DNA from: Dyella_B jejuensis
GTDB taxonomy: Bacteria; Pseudomonadota; Gammaproteobacteria; Xanthomonadales; Rhodanobacteraceae
Direction of reading: 5' to 3'
DNA length: 64,000 nucleotides
Assembly: GCF_044904675.1 (NCBI RefSeq)
Contig: NZ_JADIKJ010000009.1
Span: forward strand, 124,001-188,000
Position numbers and translations under genes: made by a program. The number at the start of each line of letters is the position of its first letter. Position 1 is the first letter of the stretch. This document shows positions 1 to 9,221 of this stretch, one piece after another. The notes under the pieces are model-generated. The model worked only from the letters and a program-made list of their open reading frames with translations. It was not told the DNA's origin and did no database searches.

Positions 1-1
1 C

Positions 2-976
2 TGGTTCGTGCTCAACTTGCAGGACGACCAGCGCGCCGATTTCAGCAAGGCGCTCGACCGCCTCGGCGCAAACCAGCTCAACATGATGCCGCTGGCGGTG
101 GGCAAGCTCACCGCGATCAATGGCAAGTCGATCGATACCCTGCATTTCAAGGACGAACGCGCCAAACAATGGAGCGATCGCCAACTGCGCCTATCCTGGG
201 CCGATACGTTGCCGCCCTACAACAGCGTGATCGCCGGCCACTGGTTTGCATCGAACCCGCCGACCGCCGAAGTCTCGGTGGACACCATGTGGCGCGACAT
301 GTACGCGCTCAAGCTAGGCGACACCATGCGTTTCGACGTGGGCGAAGGCCAACTCGAGGCGCGCGTGACCAGCTTCCGCCATGTGGACTGGGGTTCGTTC
401 CGCGTGAACTTCTTTTTGCTGGTGGATCCAATGCACGCCAACGCGCTGCCGCACACCTGGCTCGCCAGCTTCTACCTGGCGCGCGGCAACAGCCCGGCGC
501 TGGCGGGGCTTTCGCGCGCTTACCCGAATCTCAGCCTGGTGGACGTGGACGCGCTGCTCGACCGCGTGCGCGAGATCGTGCAACGGGTGACGGGCGCGGT
601 GCGCTGGGTGCTGGGTTTCAGCCTGCTTGCCGGCGCGCTGGTGCTGGCTGCCGCGTTGGCGAGCAGCGGACAGGAACGCCGCCACGAAGCGGCTTTGCTG
701 CGCACGCTGGGCGCCCGCCGGGGACTTTTGCGTATCGCCGCCGCCTGCGAATTCGCCCTGCTCGGCTTGATTGCCGGTATCACCGCGTCGATGGGCGCCA
801 TGGTGGGTGGCTGGTGGCTGGGGCGCAGCGTGTTCCATCTCAAGGACTTCGTGCCGCAGCCGCTGCCGCTGCTCCTTTCTGCCTTCGCGGCGGCAGTGGT
901 AGTGATGCTGCTGGGATTGGCCGGCACGCGCAAAGTGACGCATACGCCACCGATGCGCCTGCTGCGGGCCGAATAG
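2..976 (+). CDS. ABC transporter permease, FtsX/YbbP type (5' end outside window)
   Basis: This is the C-terminal 324 residues of an inner-membrane permease of the FtsX/MacB superfamily; the frame is open from the first bases, so the start lies upstream of the window. Visible parts are a periplasmic domain (roughly residues 1-185) and a C-terminal bundle of hydrophobic segments around residues 195-220, 245-265 and 285-310. The segment between the first two hydrophobic stretches carries the permease-typical ERRHEAALLRTLGARR sequence, and the protein ends in PPMRLLRAE, as YbbP-like permeases do. Such proteins pair with a LolD/YbbA-like ATPase, which would be encoded upstream. The substrate cannot be told from sequence. 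Confidence 0.85.
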   Translation, partial: WFVLNLQDDQRADFSKALDRLGANQLNMMPLAVGKLTAINGKSIDTLHFKDERAKQWSDRQLRLSWADTLPPYNSVIAGHWFASNPPTAEVSVDTMWRDMYALKLGDTMRFDVGEGQLEARVTSFRHVDWGSFRVNFFLLVDPMHANALPHTWLASFYLARGNSPALAGLSRAYPNLSLVDVDALLDRVREIVQRVTGAVRWVLGFSLLAGALVLAAALASSGQERRHEAALLRTLGARRGLLRIAAACEFALLGLIAGITASMGAMVGGWWLGRSVFHLKDFVPQPLPLLLSAFAAAVVVMLLGLAGTRKVTHTPPMRLLRAE

Positions 977-1066
977 CGACGGGAGACGCCGCAAGCACGC
1001 AATCCCTCACTCATTCCTTGCGGCGCAACCCGGTAGGATGCGGATTCCTCCGCCACGAGTCCGCGC

Positions 1067-1699
1067 ATGTACACGCTCTATTATTCGCCGGGCACCGCCA
1101 GCATGGTGGTACACCTGGCTTTGCTGGAAATCGGCGCCGAGTATCGGCTCGAACTGGTCGATTTCGCCAAGGATGCGCAACACAGCGCGGAATATCTGCA
1201 GCTCAATCCCGGCGGCAAGGTTCCGGTATTGCTGGTGGATGGACGAGCGCTGCATGAATCGGGCGCGCTGCTCACCGTGCTGGCCGAGCGCCATCCGGAA
1301 GCCAGGCTGATACCGCAGGCCGGCACGCCAGAACGCGATGCATGGCTGCAATGGATGGTGTTCCTCAGCAACACGCTGATGTCCACCTATCGATACTGGT
1401 TCTACCCGCACGAACTGGGCGCCGACGAACACCCGCCGGCGATCCGCACGGCCTTGCAGCACAACATCGAAAACGTGTGGGACCGGCTCGAAGCACACCT
1501 GCTGGCACACGGGCCCTACATGCTCGGCGCTGAATTTTCCGGAGTGGATCTGCTGCTCACCATGCTCATGCGCTGGTCGCGCAACATGCCGCGTCCGGCG
1601 ACCGAATGGCCCGCCTTGAAACGGCTGGCCGATCTCGTGCGCGCACGCCCCAGTTGGAAGCGGCTTTACGAGTTGGAAGGCTTGACCGAGTGGCGGTGA
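1067..1699 (+). CDS. glutathione S-transferase family protein
   Basis: A cytosolic GST-like protein of 210 residues, the usual family length. The thioredoxin-fold N-terminal domain (about 1-78) contains the glutathione-binding loop NPGGKVPVL at 47-55, with the cis-proline, and the ES pair at 64-65 that contacts the glutamyl group. A helical C-terminal domain follows (about 88-205). It lies alone between the ABC permease and a transporter gene 31 bp downstream, so context says little about its substrate. The ATG at 1067 is chosen because MYTLYYSPG is a typical GST N-terminus. Confidence 0.88.
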   Translation: MYTLYYSPGTASMVVHLALLEIGAEYRLELVDFAKDAQHSAEYLQLNPGGKVPVLLVDGRALHESGALLTVLAERHPEARLIPQAGTPERDAWLQWMVFLSNTLMSTYRYWFYPHELGADEHPPAIRTALQHNIENVWDRLEAHLLAHGPYMLGAEFSGVDLLLTMLMRWSRNMPRPATEWPALKRLADLVRARPSWKRLYELEGLTEWR

Positions 1700-1730
1700 C
1701 CCTGACCCGGAACTACGCAGGCTGACCGCC

Positions 1731-2855
1731 ATGGCCGCAGCCACCCACCCCTGGCTCAACCGCCTGCAACACGAATGGCTGTTGCTGCTGTTCACCACGC
1801 TCACGCTGGTGCTGGCGTGCGTCGATCCGCAGCCATGGGAACATTACCGGCGCTGGCTGCAATGGCCCACGCTGTGCGGGCTGCTCGGCTTGCTGATCGC
1901 GATCCAGGGCATCCGCGATAGCGGCATGGTGCAACGCTTCGCCGGCATGCTGGTCGCACGCATGCATTCCTTGCGCGGCGTGGGGTTGTTGCTGGTCAGC
2001 ATGACCGCGCTGCTGTCGATGGTGCTGACTAACGATGTGAGCCTGTTCCTGATGGTGCCGTTGACGGTGGCGATCGGCGGCATGTCCAACTTGCCGATCC
2101 TGCGCATGGCCGTGCTGGAAGCGCTTGCGGTGAACGCCGGTTCCACCCTGAGCCCGATCGGCAATCCGCAGAATCTGTTGATCTGGCAGCACGCGCAGCT
2201 GCCGTTCCTGCATTTCGTCGCGGCGTTGCTGCCAGCCGCCGCGGTGATGTTCTTGCTGGTTGCGATGCTTACTGTGGCCTGGCTGCCCAAGCATCGCGTG
2301 GAACTGTACGCGGACCGGCTCGGCCAGCAGCAGCGATCAGTCTCCTTGGCGCTGTTGTCCGTGATCAGCCTTGCCATGATGGTGCTGATGATGGAACACG
2401 GCCACGCCCCACTCGGCGCCATGCTGCTGGTGGTTCCGTTCGCGCTGTTTTCGTGGCGCAGCCTTGCGCGCATCGACTGGCTGCTGATGGCGACCTTCGC
2501 GACGATCTTTCTTGGCCTGGGCCATTTCGCGGAACTGCCGCTTATCGACCACGCCCTTGGCCGCATTGATTTCAAACAGCCGCTGGCGCTCTATCTCGGC
2601 GGCATTGCCAGCTCCCAGCTGATCAGCAACGTGCCGGCCACGGTCCTGCTGCTCGATCGTGCGCAGGACGCCCTGGCGCTGGCGGTAGCCGTCAACGTCG
2701 GCGGCTTTGGCGTGGTGATCGGATCGCTGGCGAACCTGATCGCGCTGCGGCTGGCCAAACAGCCGCATTCAATGCGGCTGTTCCACCAGGTATCGGTGCC
2801 GTTCCTGCTGGTTTGCGCGCCGCTGGTCTACCTGGTGACGCGCCTGCTGTCCTGA
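1731..2855 (+). CDS. SLC13/ArsB-superfamily anion permease
   Basis: An integral membrane protein of 374 residues with about ten hydrophobic segments, belonging to the ion-transporter superfamily that includes ArsB, NhaD and SLC13 carriers. Two motifs support this: NDVSLF at 101-106 and NAGSTLSPIGNPQN at 135-148, which form the re-entrant substrate/cation site of the family. A related NVPATVLLLDRA stretch sits near residue 303. The protein is shorter than most SLC13 members but has both repeat signatures. Its stop codon TGA abuts the stop of the convergent next gene, the two forming TGATCA. Substrate (dicarboxylate, arsenite or other anion) is unknown. Confidence 0.8.
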   Translation: MAAATHPWLNRLQHEWLLLLFTTLTLVLACVDPQPWEHYRRWLQWPTLCGLLGLLIAIQGIRDSGMVQRFAGMLVARMHSLRGVGLLLVSMTALLSMVLTNDVSLFLMVPLTVAIGGMSNLPILRMAVLEALAVNAGSTLSPIGNPQNLLIWQHAQLPFLHFVAALLPAAAVMFLLVAMLTVAWLPKHRVELYADRLGQQQRSVSLALLSVISLAMMVLMMEHGHAPLGAMLLVVPFALFSWRSLARIDWLLMATFATIFLGLGHFAELPLIDHALGRIDFKQPLALYLGGIASSQLISNVPATVLLLDRAQDALALAVAVNVGGFGVVIGSLANLIALRLAKQPHSMRLFHQVSVPFLLVCAPLVYLVTRLLS

Positions 2856-3644
2856 TCAGTCGTCGTCGCGCGGCACGCTTACCTTGCCGCCGATGTTGCT
2901 GTGGCTGACGTCGCCGCTGCCTTTCGCACCTACGATAAGGTCGCCGCGCACATTGTTGACCTCCAGGTCGCCCGACCCCAGCGTACCGACGTTGACGCTG
3001 CCGTCCACGTGATCCAGCGTGACATCGCCCGAACCGACGCTGCCAACGTTTACGTTGCCGTGCACGACGCGCGCCTTGAGGTCGCCCGAACCGATCGAAC
3101 CCGCGCGCAGGCTGCCGATCTCGGACACTTCCACGTCGCCCGAGCCGGCGGTCACCGACACTTCGCCGGCGACATGGTCGATATGCAGGTCGCCCGATCC
3201 GGTCTGCGCCGTAAGCTGCGTCAAGCCGCTGATGTAGGCATCGCCGGAACCATCGTTGACCGTCACCGGCATTTGCGCCGGAAGCTGCATCTGCAGATCG
3301 AGGTATTCGTAGGAAACGCCGAATACGCTGATGGTGAACGAGTGCTCGCCGCCCACGTCGACGATCAACTGATCGCCTTCGCGGTGCTGGGTAACCTGCA
3401 GGTTGTCCAGCGCGCTTTGCGATGAAGCGCAGGCGTGTCCGGTAAGTTCGAGCCCGTTGGCATGGCCGCTGCCGACCAGATGGATGTCGTGGCTGTGCAA
3501 TTCGATCTGCACGCCGCGCACACCCGCCAGGTCATCGTGCAGGTTGCGCGGCGCGGAATAGCGGCACTGCTCCGCCGCGGCGCCCAACGGCAGCGACAAC
3601 AGGGCCAGTAGGACAAATGTATGCGGTACCAGGGTGCGACGCAT
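2856..3644 (-). CDS. secreted GSGD-repeat protein (DUF4097/DUF2807-like)
   Basis: A 262-residue exported protein of unknown function. A signal peptide spans about residues 1-24 (cleavage near AAAEQ). From residue 132 to the end it consists of seven repeats beginning GSGD at 132, 149, 167, 185, 204, 223 and 242, so the period settles at 18-19 residues. This alternating GSGD-beta-turn pattern is typical of the right-handed beta-helix-like DUF4097/DUF2807 putative adhesin proteins. No catalytic motif is visible. The gene is convergent with the transporter before it and lies 185 bp downstream of mazG. Periplasmic or surface location is inferred from the signal peptide. Confidence 0.8.
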   Translation of the reverse strand: MRRTLVPHTFVLLALLSLPLGAAAEQCRYSAPRNLHDDLAGVRGVQIELHSHDIHLVGSGHANGLELTGHACASSQSALDNLQVTQHREGDQLIVDVGGEHSFTISVFGVSYEYLDLQMQLPAQMPVTVNDGSGDAYISGLTQLTAQTGSGDLHIDHVAGEVSVTAGSGDVEVSEIGSLRAGSIGSGDLKARVVHGNVNVGSVGSGDVTLDHVDGSVNVGTLGSGDLEVNNVRGDLIVGAKGSGDVSHSNIGGKVSVPRDDD

Positions 3645-3829
3645 GCGAAATCTCCAGACGGTGTATGGGTGATGAGATGCCCGCCAGCCAGAAAAGGTTG
3701 AGTACAGGGCCAGTCTGCGGCCGGACCGCCACGCGGACCAGATGCCTTTTGGCGCATGGATCCGGCGCCGGCTGCGCCCGCGCTGGATGGCGACCGGGAG
3801 GCGGAAAAGCGACCGGCAAAGCCGCGGCG

Positions 3830-4636
3830 TTACAGCTCTTCCGTCTTGGCCCGTCGCCAGAGCGCTTCCTGTTGCGCCAACGTCAATGCCGAAAGCGGCT
3901 TGCCGTCGGCGGCCGCCCGCTGTTCCATCCAGCGGAAGCGCCGCTCGAACTTCGCGTTGGCGTGCTTGAGCGCCCGCGTGACGTCCACGCCGGCGTGCCG
4001 CGCCAGGTTCACCGCCACGAACAGCACGTCGCCGATCTCATCTTCCAGCCGCGACGGATCCGCGCCGGCTTCAAATTCGGCGTCGACTTCGGCCAGTTCC
4101 TCGTGCAGCTTTTCGATCACCGGACGGTGGCCGGGCCATTCGAACCCGACCGTCGCGGCGCGTTGCTGCAGTGTCCATGCGCGCTGCCATGCCGGCCGGC
4201 CGCGCGAGACGCCGGCCAGCGCGCTATCGTCCTGCGCATCGCCCTTCGCGGCGCGTTCGCTGGCCTTGATCTGCTCCCACGCCTGCTTCTGTTCCTCGCC
4301 GCTGGCGTAGACCGCGTCGCCGAACACATGCGGATGACGGCGCAGCATTTTGTCGCTGATCGCATGCACCACATCATCGAAATCGAACAGTCCCTGCTCT
4401 TTCGCCATCTGCGCATGGAATACCACTTGCAGCAGCAGGTCGCCGAGTTCGTCGCGCAAATCCTGCCAGTCGCAGCGATCGATGGCGTCGGCGACCTCGT
4501 AGGCTTCCTCGATGGTGTAAGGCGCAATGGTGCTGAAATCCTGCTGCACATCCCACGGGCAGCCGTGCTGCGGATCGCGCAGGCGCGCCATGATCGCGAG
4601 CAGATCGGCAAGCCGATGGCGCGTCGCGGTGTTCAC
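3830..4636 (-). CDS. mazG: nucleoside triphosphate pyrophosphohydrolase MazG
   Basis: MazG hydrolyses (d)NTPs to the monophosphate and pyrophosphate and helps clear abnormal nucleotides or lower ppGpp. The 268-residue product has the family's two tandem domains. The first shows CPWD at 26-29, EEAYE at 43-47 and DELGD at 62-66; the second shows HEELAEVDAE and EDEIGDVLF, the helical metal-binding pairs. The GTG at 4636 is preferred because it overlaps the cysQ stop (GTGA) and gives a length close to the E. coli enzyme (263). Frames open further upstream only by running through cysQ. It is the last gene of the gspN-to-mazG operon. Confidence 0.95.
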   Translation of the reverse strand: MNTATRHRLADLLAIMARLRDPQHGCPWDVQQDFSTIAPYTIEEAYEVADAIDRCDWQDLRDELGDLLLQVVFHAQMAKEQGLFDFDDVVHAISDKMLRRHPHVFGDAVYASGEEQKQAWEQIKASERAAKGDAQDDSALAGVSRGRPAWQRAWTLQQRAATVGFEWPGHRPVIEKLHEELAEVDAEFEAGADPSRLEDEIGDVLFVAVNLARHAGVDVTRALKHANAKFERRFRWMEQRAAADGKPLSALTLAQQEALWRRAKTEEL

Positions 4637-5454
4637 GGCAGGCCGGCTTCGCGCAGGCGCATGATCCAGTCGATGCCGGCATCGCCCACGGCAAGGAATT
4701 CCGGATTGAGCAGGGACTCGCCGCGGTTGTAATGCAGCGGCACTCCGGCGAGATCCAGCACCGCGCCGCCGGCTTCTTCCAGTACGCATTGGGCGGCGGC
4801 GGTATCCCATTCACTGGTGGGGCCGCGGCGCAGATAGGCATCGGCGGCACCGCGCGCGATCAGGCAGAACTTGAGCGAGGAACCCAGCGGCTGCAGCAGG
4901 TAATCATCGCCAAGCAGGCGACGCATCACCGCCTCTTCCGATCCGCCATGCGAGCGGCTGCCGGCCGCCACCGGCGGACGCGCCAGTTGGCGGGTGAAGA
5001 TGCGCTCCCATTCGGCATCCCGTTGCACCTGCCACCATGCGCCATGACCGCGCGCGGCGGCGAACAGTTCGTCGGTGACTGGCGCCAGGACCACGCCCAT
5101 CACCGTCTGGCCGTGATCGACCAGCGCGATGTTGACGGTGAATTCGCCGTTGCGCTTGACGAATTCGCGGGTGCCATCGAGCGGATCGACCAGCCAATAG
5201 CGCGACCACGTGCGGCGCTGCTCCCATGGCAACTGGCTGGCCTCTTCCGAGACCACGGGCAACCGCGGATCGAGCTGGGCAAGGCCGGCGGCAATTACCT
5301 TCTGGGCCGCCAGGTCGGCCGCGGTGAGCGGTGAAAGGTCATCCTTCACCGCCACATCGAAGTCTTCGCGGTAGACGGCCATGATGGCTTCACCGGCGTG
5401 GCGCGCCAGCATGCCGATCGCATGCAGCAAGGGAAGTTCGGGTCTATCGCTCAC
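4633..5454 (-). CDS. cysQ: 3'(2'),5'-bisphosphate nucleotidase CysQ
   Basis: Removes the 3'-phosphate from PAP (adenosine 3',5'-bisphosphate), the by-product of sulfate assimilation. The 273-residue protein carries the lithium-sensitive metal-phosphatase motifs: SPLTAAD at 41-47, SEE at 69-71, DPLDGT at 90-95, and the C-terminal SEWDTAAAQ near residue 213. Together these hold the catalytic magnesium ions. The start is GTG, overlapping the nudE stop codon (GTGA), and the 3' end overlaps the mazG start in the same way, so nudE, cysQ and mazG are probably translationally coupled. Confidence 0.95.
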   Translation of the reverse strand: MSDRPELPLLHAIGMLARHAGEAIMAVYREDFDVAVKDDLSPLTAADLAAQKVIAAGLAQLDPRLPVVSEEASQLPWEQRRTWSRYWLVDPLDGTREFVKRNGEFTVNIALVDHGQTVMGVVLAPVTDELFAAARGHGAWWQVQRDAEWERIFTRQLARPPVAAGSRSHGGSEEAVMRRLLGDDYLLQPLGSSLKFCLIARGAADAYLRRGPTSEWDTAAAQCVLEEAGGAVLDLAGVPLHYNRGESLLNPEFLAVGDAGIDWIMRLREAGLP

Positions 5455-6008
5455 GTTGGTGGCAGGCGTCCGGCGAGGTATTCGCGCGCCAGGAACAGCG
5501 CGGCGATGGAGCGGCCTTCGGTGACGTCGTCACGCGAGACCAGCGTATGCAGTTCGGCCAGTTTCCAGGGCACTACGTCGAGCGGCTCCGGCTCGTCGCC
5601 CGGCAGGCGTTCGGGGTAGAGATCCTGCGCCAGCACCACGTGCGCCATGTGCGTCATGTAGGAGGGCGACAGCGAAAGGTTGTGCAGGATCTTCAGCTTG
5701 CGCGCGCCATAGCCGACTTCTTCCTTCAACTCCCGATTGGCGCCCTGCTCGACCGTTTCGTCGCGATCGAGCCGGCCCTTCGGCAGGCCCAGTTCATAGC
5801 GATCCAGGCCCACGCCGTATTCGCGTATCAGCAGCACGGTATCGTCATCCAGCATCGGCACGATGATCACCGCGCCAAGACCGTGGCCCTTCAGGCGTTC
5901 GTAGGTGCGGTGCTCGCCGTTGGAAAATTCCAAGTCCACCTGTTCGACGCGCAGGAAGCTGCTGGTGTCCGAATCGCGTGTGGCATGGATGAGCGGATAG
6001 CGTGGCAT
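5451..6008 (-). CDS. nudE: ADP compounds hydrolase NudE (Nudix)
   Basis: A Nudix hydrolase acting on ADP-ribose, NADH and Ap3A-type compounds. At 185 residues it matches E. coli NudE (186). The Nudix box spans residues 78-100 and fits GX5EX7REUXEEXGU, beginning GRLDRDE and ending RELKEEVGY. The ATG at 6008 starts MPRYPLIHA; the frame stays open 24 codons further upstream, but that stretch runs into the preceding gene and has no family similarity. It overlaps cysQ by four bases, an arrangement shared with many gammaproteobacteria where nudE and cysQ are adjacent. Confidence 0.93.
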   Translation of the reverse strand: MPRYPLIHATRDSDTSSFLRVEQVDLEFSNGEHRTYERLKGHGLGAVIIVPMLDDDTVLLIREYGVGLDRYELGLPKGRLDRDETVEQGANRELKEEVGYGARKLKILHNLSLSPSYMTHMAHVVLAQDLYPERLPGDEPEPLDVVPWKLAELHTLVSRDDVTEGRSIAALFLAREYLAGRLPPT

Positions 6009-6042
6009 GCGCCGATTGTAGCGGGGTTTGGCGGTCCCTTCC

Positions 6043-6825
6043 TTATGCGGAACGGGAAAGACGTTGCAGCGCCTGGGCATGGATCGCCGGCGTACCCGCC
6101 AGCACGCTGCGGGTATCGAGGTTCACCGCCTTCCCGTCGAGATCGGTGAACGCCCCGCCGGCTTCGCGCACGATCACCGCCAGCGCGGCGATATCCAGGA
6201 TATTGACGTCCGATTCGATCACCAGGTCCAGTCCGCCGCGCGCAAGCAGATGGTAGTGGCAGAAATCGCCGTAGCCGCGAATGCGGTTGCTGTCGCGGAT
6301 CAGCGCGCCCAGCGCGGACCAGCGCGCATCGCCAGTCAAGCTTTTGACGTTGCCGATCGATAGCGATGCCTGGTCCATGGCCAGGGTCCGCGCCACCTGC
6401 GCACGTTCGCCCTGGAACCAGGCGCCAGCGCCGGCACAGGCCCACATCGTTTCGCCATAGACCGGCGCGCTGGAGACGCCCAGCACCAGTTCGCCGCGAT
6501 GCATCAGCGCGATCTGCGTGGAGAAAAACGGCGTGCGGCGCACGAAACTCTTGGTGCCATCCAGCGGATCGACCAGCCACAACAGGCCATCGCGATCGCC
6601 ATCGAGCCCGAATTCCTCGCCATAGATCGACGCGCCCGGCAAGGCCGGTGCGAGCACGGCGCGAATAGCTTGCTCGGCTTCGCGATCGGCTACCGTCACC
6701 GGCGTGGCGTCGGATTTGATCTCCACATCCACGCCACGTTTCCAGTAATGCCGGATCACCTCGGCCGCGGCATCCGCTGCCTCGCGCGCCGCGCGCAGCG
6801 CCGCATCCCACTGCTGTTCGCTCAT
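6043..6825 (-). CDS. inositol monophosphatase-family phosphatase (histidinol-phosphatase-like)
   Basis: A cytosolic magnesium-dependent phosphatase of 260 residues, paralogous to the CysQ encoded two genes downstream. It has TPVTVAD at 41-47, GEE at 69-71, DPLDGT at 86-91 and a late ILDIAA metal-binding motif. The sequence KSFVRRTPFFSTQIAL after DPLDGT resembles HisN-type histidinol-phosphatases and bacterial inositol monophosphatases more than SuhB, but the substrate cannot be fixed by eye. Its ATG overlaps the stop of the upstream gspN-like gene (ATGA), and nudE starts 34 bp downstream, so it is part of the same operon. Confidence 0.85.
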   Translation of the reverse strand: MSEQQWDAALRAAREAADAAAEVIRHYWKRGVDVEIKSDATPVTVADREAEQAIRAVLAPALPGASIYGEEFGLDGDRDGLLWLVDPLDGTKSFVRRTPFFSTQIALMHRGELVLGVSSAPVYGETMWACAGAGAWFQGERAQVARTLAMDQASLSIGNVKSLTGDARWSALGALIRDSNRIRGYGDFCHYHLLARGGLDLVIESDVNILDIAALAVIVREAGGAFTDLDGKAVNLDTRSVLAGTPAIHAQALQRLSRSA

Positions 6826-7598
6826 GCTTTTCCCGTACCGAATTGGGCCAGACCGCCACGATAGCGGAGTTCAAGCGTGCCGTCCGCCGCCGGCGTGCCC
6901 AGGCCATGCAACCAGCGCAGCAAGGCGGGATCATCGCTGCGCGGCTTGAGGTCCAGCCGAAGATCCCAGCCAAGCGGGCTGAAAGATAGACGTCCAGCCG
7001 TCCGCAAGGGTCCGTGGCCATCGTCGTCGAGGGTGGCATGCAGCACACCCGACTGGCCCATGATCGCCAGCCGCAGCACACCCAGACGCACCGGTCCTTG
7101 TCCGGTATCCACGGCAGCCTGCGACCAGCTGCCCTGTGCATCGAGCTGCATCGGCCAGTCGCCCTGCCATTGCGCGTGCGGGATGTGCAGGTCGAACTGC
7201 CCCTGCGGCTGGCCATGCAGCCACGGCTGTACGCCAAGCATCGCCATGTCCAGGTGCAAGGTAACGTCGCGCCACGCTTGCTGCGTGGCGGAAATGCGAT
7301 GCATCCAGCCCTGCACTTGCAACTGCGGCTGTTGCAGCTTCAATCCCAGCTGGATATCGCCGATCAGCGCACGGTGCGAAAGGGTCCAGGCAACGCGGCC
7401 CAAGCGGGTGCCGTCCGCCATCGACACCTGCCCCGCACGGCCGTTCCACAATGTTCCTTCAAGCTGTTCGAACTGCACGCCGTGCAAGGACGATCGCAGC
7501 CACGGCAGCACCCATCGCGCCGGCATGAACCACACCAGCAGCGCGAAGGCGAGAACGAATGCCGCCAAGCCGGCCAGCACCACACGCAAGCGTTTCAT
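6822..7598 (-). CDS. gspN: type II secretion system protein N (GspN-like)
   Basis: A bitopic inner-membrane protein of 258 residues. An N-terminal membrane anchor (about residues 3-25) precedes a periplasmic beta-rich domain with the GspN/XpsN features LEGTLWNGRAG near 45-55 and a WTLSHRALIGD segment around 70. GspN is an accessory part of some type II secretion systems. No other gsp gene is nearby, so the secretion genes must lie elsewhere if functional. The ATG at 7598 (MKRLRVVLAG) is chosen over an in-frame codon 11 triplets upstream because it starts directly before the anchor. It is divergent from bioA across 122 bp. Confidence 0.78.
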   Translation of the reverse strand: MKRLRVVLAGLAAFVLAFALLVWFMPARWVLPWLRSSLHGVQFEQLEGTLWNGRAGQVSMADGTRLGRVAWTLSHRALIGDIQLGLKLQQPQLQVQGWMHRISATQQAWRDVTLHLDMAMLGVQPWLHGQPQGQFDLHIPHAQWQGDWPMQLDAQGSWSQAAVDTGQGPVRLGVLRLAIMGQSGVLHATLDDDGHGPLRTAGRLSFSPLGWDLRLDLKPRSDDPALLRWLHGLGTPAADGTLELRYRGGLAQFGTGKA

Positions 7599-7720
7599 CA
7601 AGCCGATTCCAAATGACGTTCCGCCCGTCATCCAGAAGCGACTTGCCCAGTACGCTCCGAACGACGGGAAACACGCCGGCGCCCTTGAGTCGCACCGGCC
7701 GATGCATCGATCATAGCCGG

Positions 7721-9085
7721 ATGACCCACACTCCCCACGCCAATGCCGCCCTTGCGCGGCGCGATCTGCGGCACATCTGGCATCCCTGCACCCAGATGCA
7801 CGACCACGAACAGGTGCCGATGGTGCCGATCGTCCGCGGCGAAGGCGCGTGGCTGATCGATGCCGAGGGCCGCCGTTACCTGGACGGCATCAGTTCGTGG
7901 TGGACCAATCTGTTCGGCCATGCCAACCCGCGTATCGCCGCGGGCCTGGCCGAGCAGGCACGCACACTGGAGCATGTCATTTTTGCCGGCTTTACCCATC
8001 CGCCGGCGATCGAGCTGGCCGAACAGCTGGTACAGATCACGCCATCCGGGCTGGACAAGGTTTTCTTCGCCGACAACGGCTCGGCCGCGATCGAAGTGGC
8101 GCTGAAGATGAGCTTCCATTACTGGCTCAACCAGGGTCATGGCGAGAAGACCCGCTTCATTGCGCTCACCGGCAGCTACCACGGCGAAACGCTCGGCGCC
8201 CTGTCGGTCAGCGATGTCGCGCTGTATCGCAAGACGTATGCGCCGCTGCTGCTCACGCCGCTCCTGGCGCCTTCGCCGGATACCTACGGCGCCGAAGCGG
8301 GCGAATCCCCCGAACAAACCGCCACGCGCCGGCTGGAAGCGATGCACGCGCTGCTGGAACGCCATGCGCACGAAACCTGTGCCGTGATCGTGGAGCCATT
8401 GGTGCAGTGCGCTGGCGGCATGCGCATGTACCACTCCAGTTATCTGAGCGGATTGCGCGCGCTGTGCGATCGCTACCACGTGCATTTCATCGCCGACGAA
8501 ATCGCGGTGGGCTTTGGCCGTACCGGCACGATGTTCGCCTGCGAGCAGGCGCAGGTCGCGCCCGATTTCATGTGCCTGTCCAAGGGGCTGACCGGCGGCA
8601 CCCTGCCGCTTTCCGCGGTGCTGACCACGCAGCGTGTCTACGAGGCGTTCTACGCCGAATACAGTGCGGGCAAGGCTTTTTTGCATTCGCACAGCTATAC
8701 CGGCAATCCGCTGGCCTGCCGCGCCGCGCTGGAAACGCTGGCGATCTTTCGCGACGAACCGGTGCTGGAGCGCAACCGCGTGCTTGCCGCCCACCTGGCA
8801 AAACGCTTGGCGCCGTTGCGCGATCATCCGCATGTCGCCGATGTGCGCCAGCAAGGCATGATCGCGGCTGTCGAACTGGTGGCGGACAAGGCCACGCGGC
8901 GCGCCTTTCCAGCGGAAGAACGGCGTGGCCTGCGCGTTTTCCTGCATGGCCTGCAACGCGAAGCGCTGCTGCGCCCGCTAGGCGACATCGTCTACTTCAT
9001 GCCGCCTTACGTGGTGAGCGAAGACGAGATCGACCATCTGGTCGAGGTGGCAAGCGAAGGCATCGCGCTGGCCATAAGGGACTGA
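7721..9085 (+). CDS. bioA: adenosylmethionine-8-amino-7-oxononanoate aminotransferase BioA
   Basis: A PLP-dependent class III aminotransferase of biotin synthesis that converts 7-keto-8-aminopelargonate to 7,8-diaminopelargonate using S-adenosylmethionine as amino donor. The N-terminal HIWHPCTQM at 18-26 and SSWWTNLFGH at 58-67 are hallmark BioA segments. Asp259 (IADE) should bind the pyridine nitrogen, and Lys288 in CLSKGLTGG is the expected Schiff-base lysine. Length is 454 residues. The ATG at 7721 gives the usual N-terminus, although the frame is open another 54 codons upstream. The downstream neighbour is rsmE, an arrangement also seen in Pseudomonas and Xanthomonas; no other bio gene lies in the window. 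Confidence 0.95.
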   Translation: MTHTPHANAALARRDLRHIWHPCTQMHDHEQVPMVPIVRGEGAWLIDAEGRRYLDGISSWWTNLFGHANPRIAAGLAEQARTLEHVIFAGFTHPPAIELAEQLVQITPSGLDKVFFADNGSAAIEVALKMSFHYWLNQGHGEKTRFIALTGSYHGETLGALSVSDVALYRKTYAPLLLTPLLAPSPDTYGAEAGESPEQTATRRLEAMHALLERHAHETCAVIVEPLVQCAGGMRMYHSSYLSGLRALCDRYHVHFIADEIAVGFGRTGTMFACEQAQVAPDFMCLSKGLTGGTLPLSAVLTTQRVYEAFYAEYSAGKAFLHSHSYTGNPLACRAALETLAIFRDEPVLERNRVLAAHLAKRLAPLRDHPHVADVRQQGMIAAVELVADKATRRAFPAEERRGLRVFLHGLQREALLRPLGDIVYFMPPYVVSEDEIDHLVEVASEGIALAIRD

Positions 9086-9221
9086 TTCGTTTCGTAGCGG
9101 GCTGTTTACCCCGTCGGTCCGCTCGAAGGCCGGCCATAAAGACGGCCTGGCGTGTTCAGGCGAATCAACAACCGGCCCTGGCGCGCGGTATTCTCCGCTC
9201 ACCGATCAAGCAAGCAGACGC

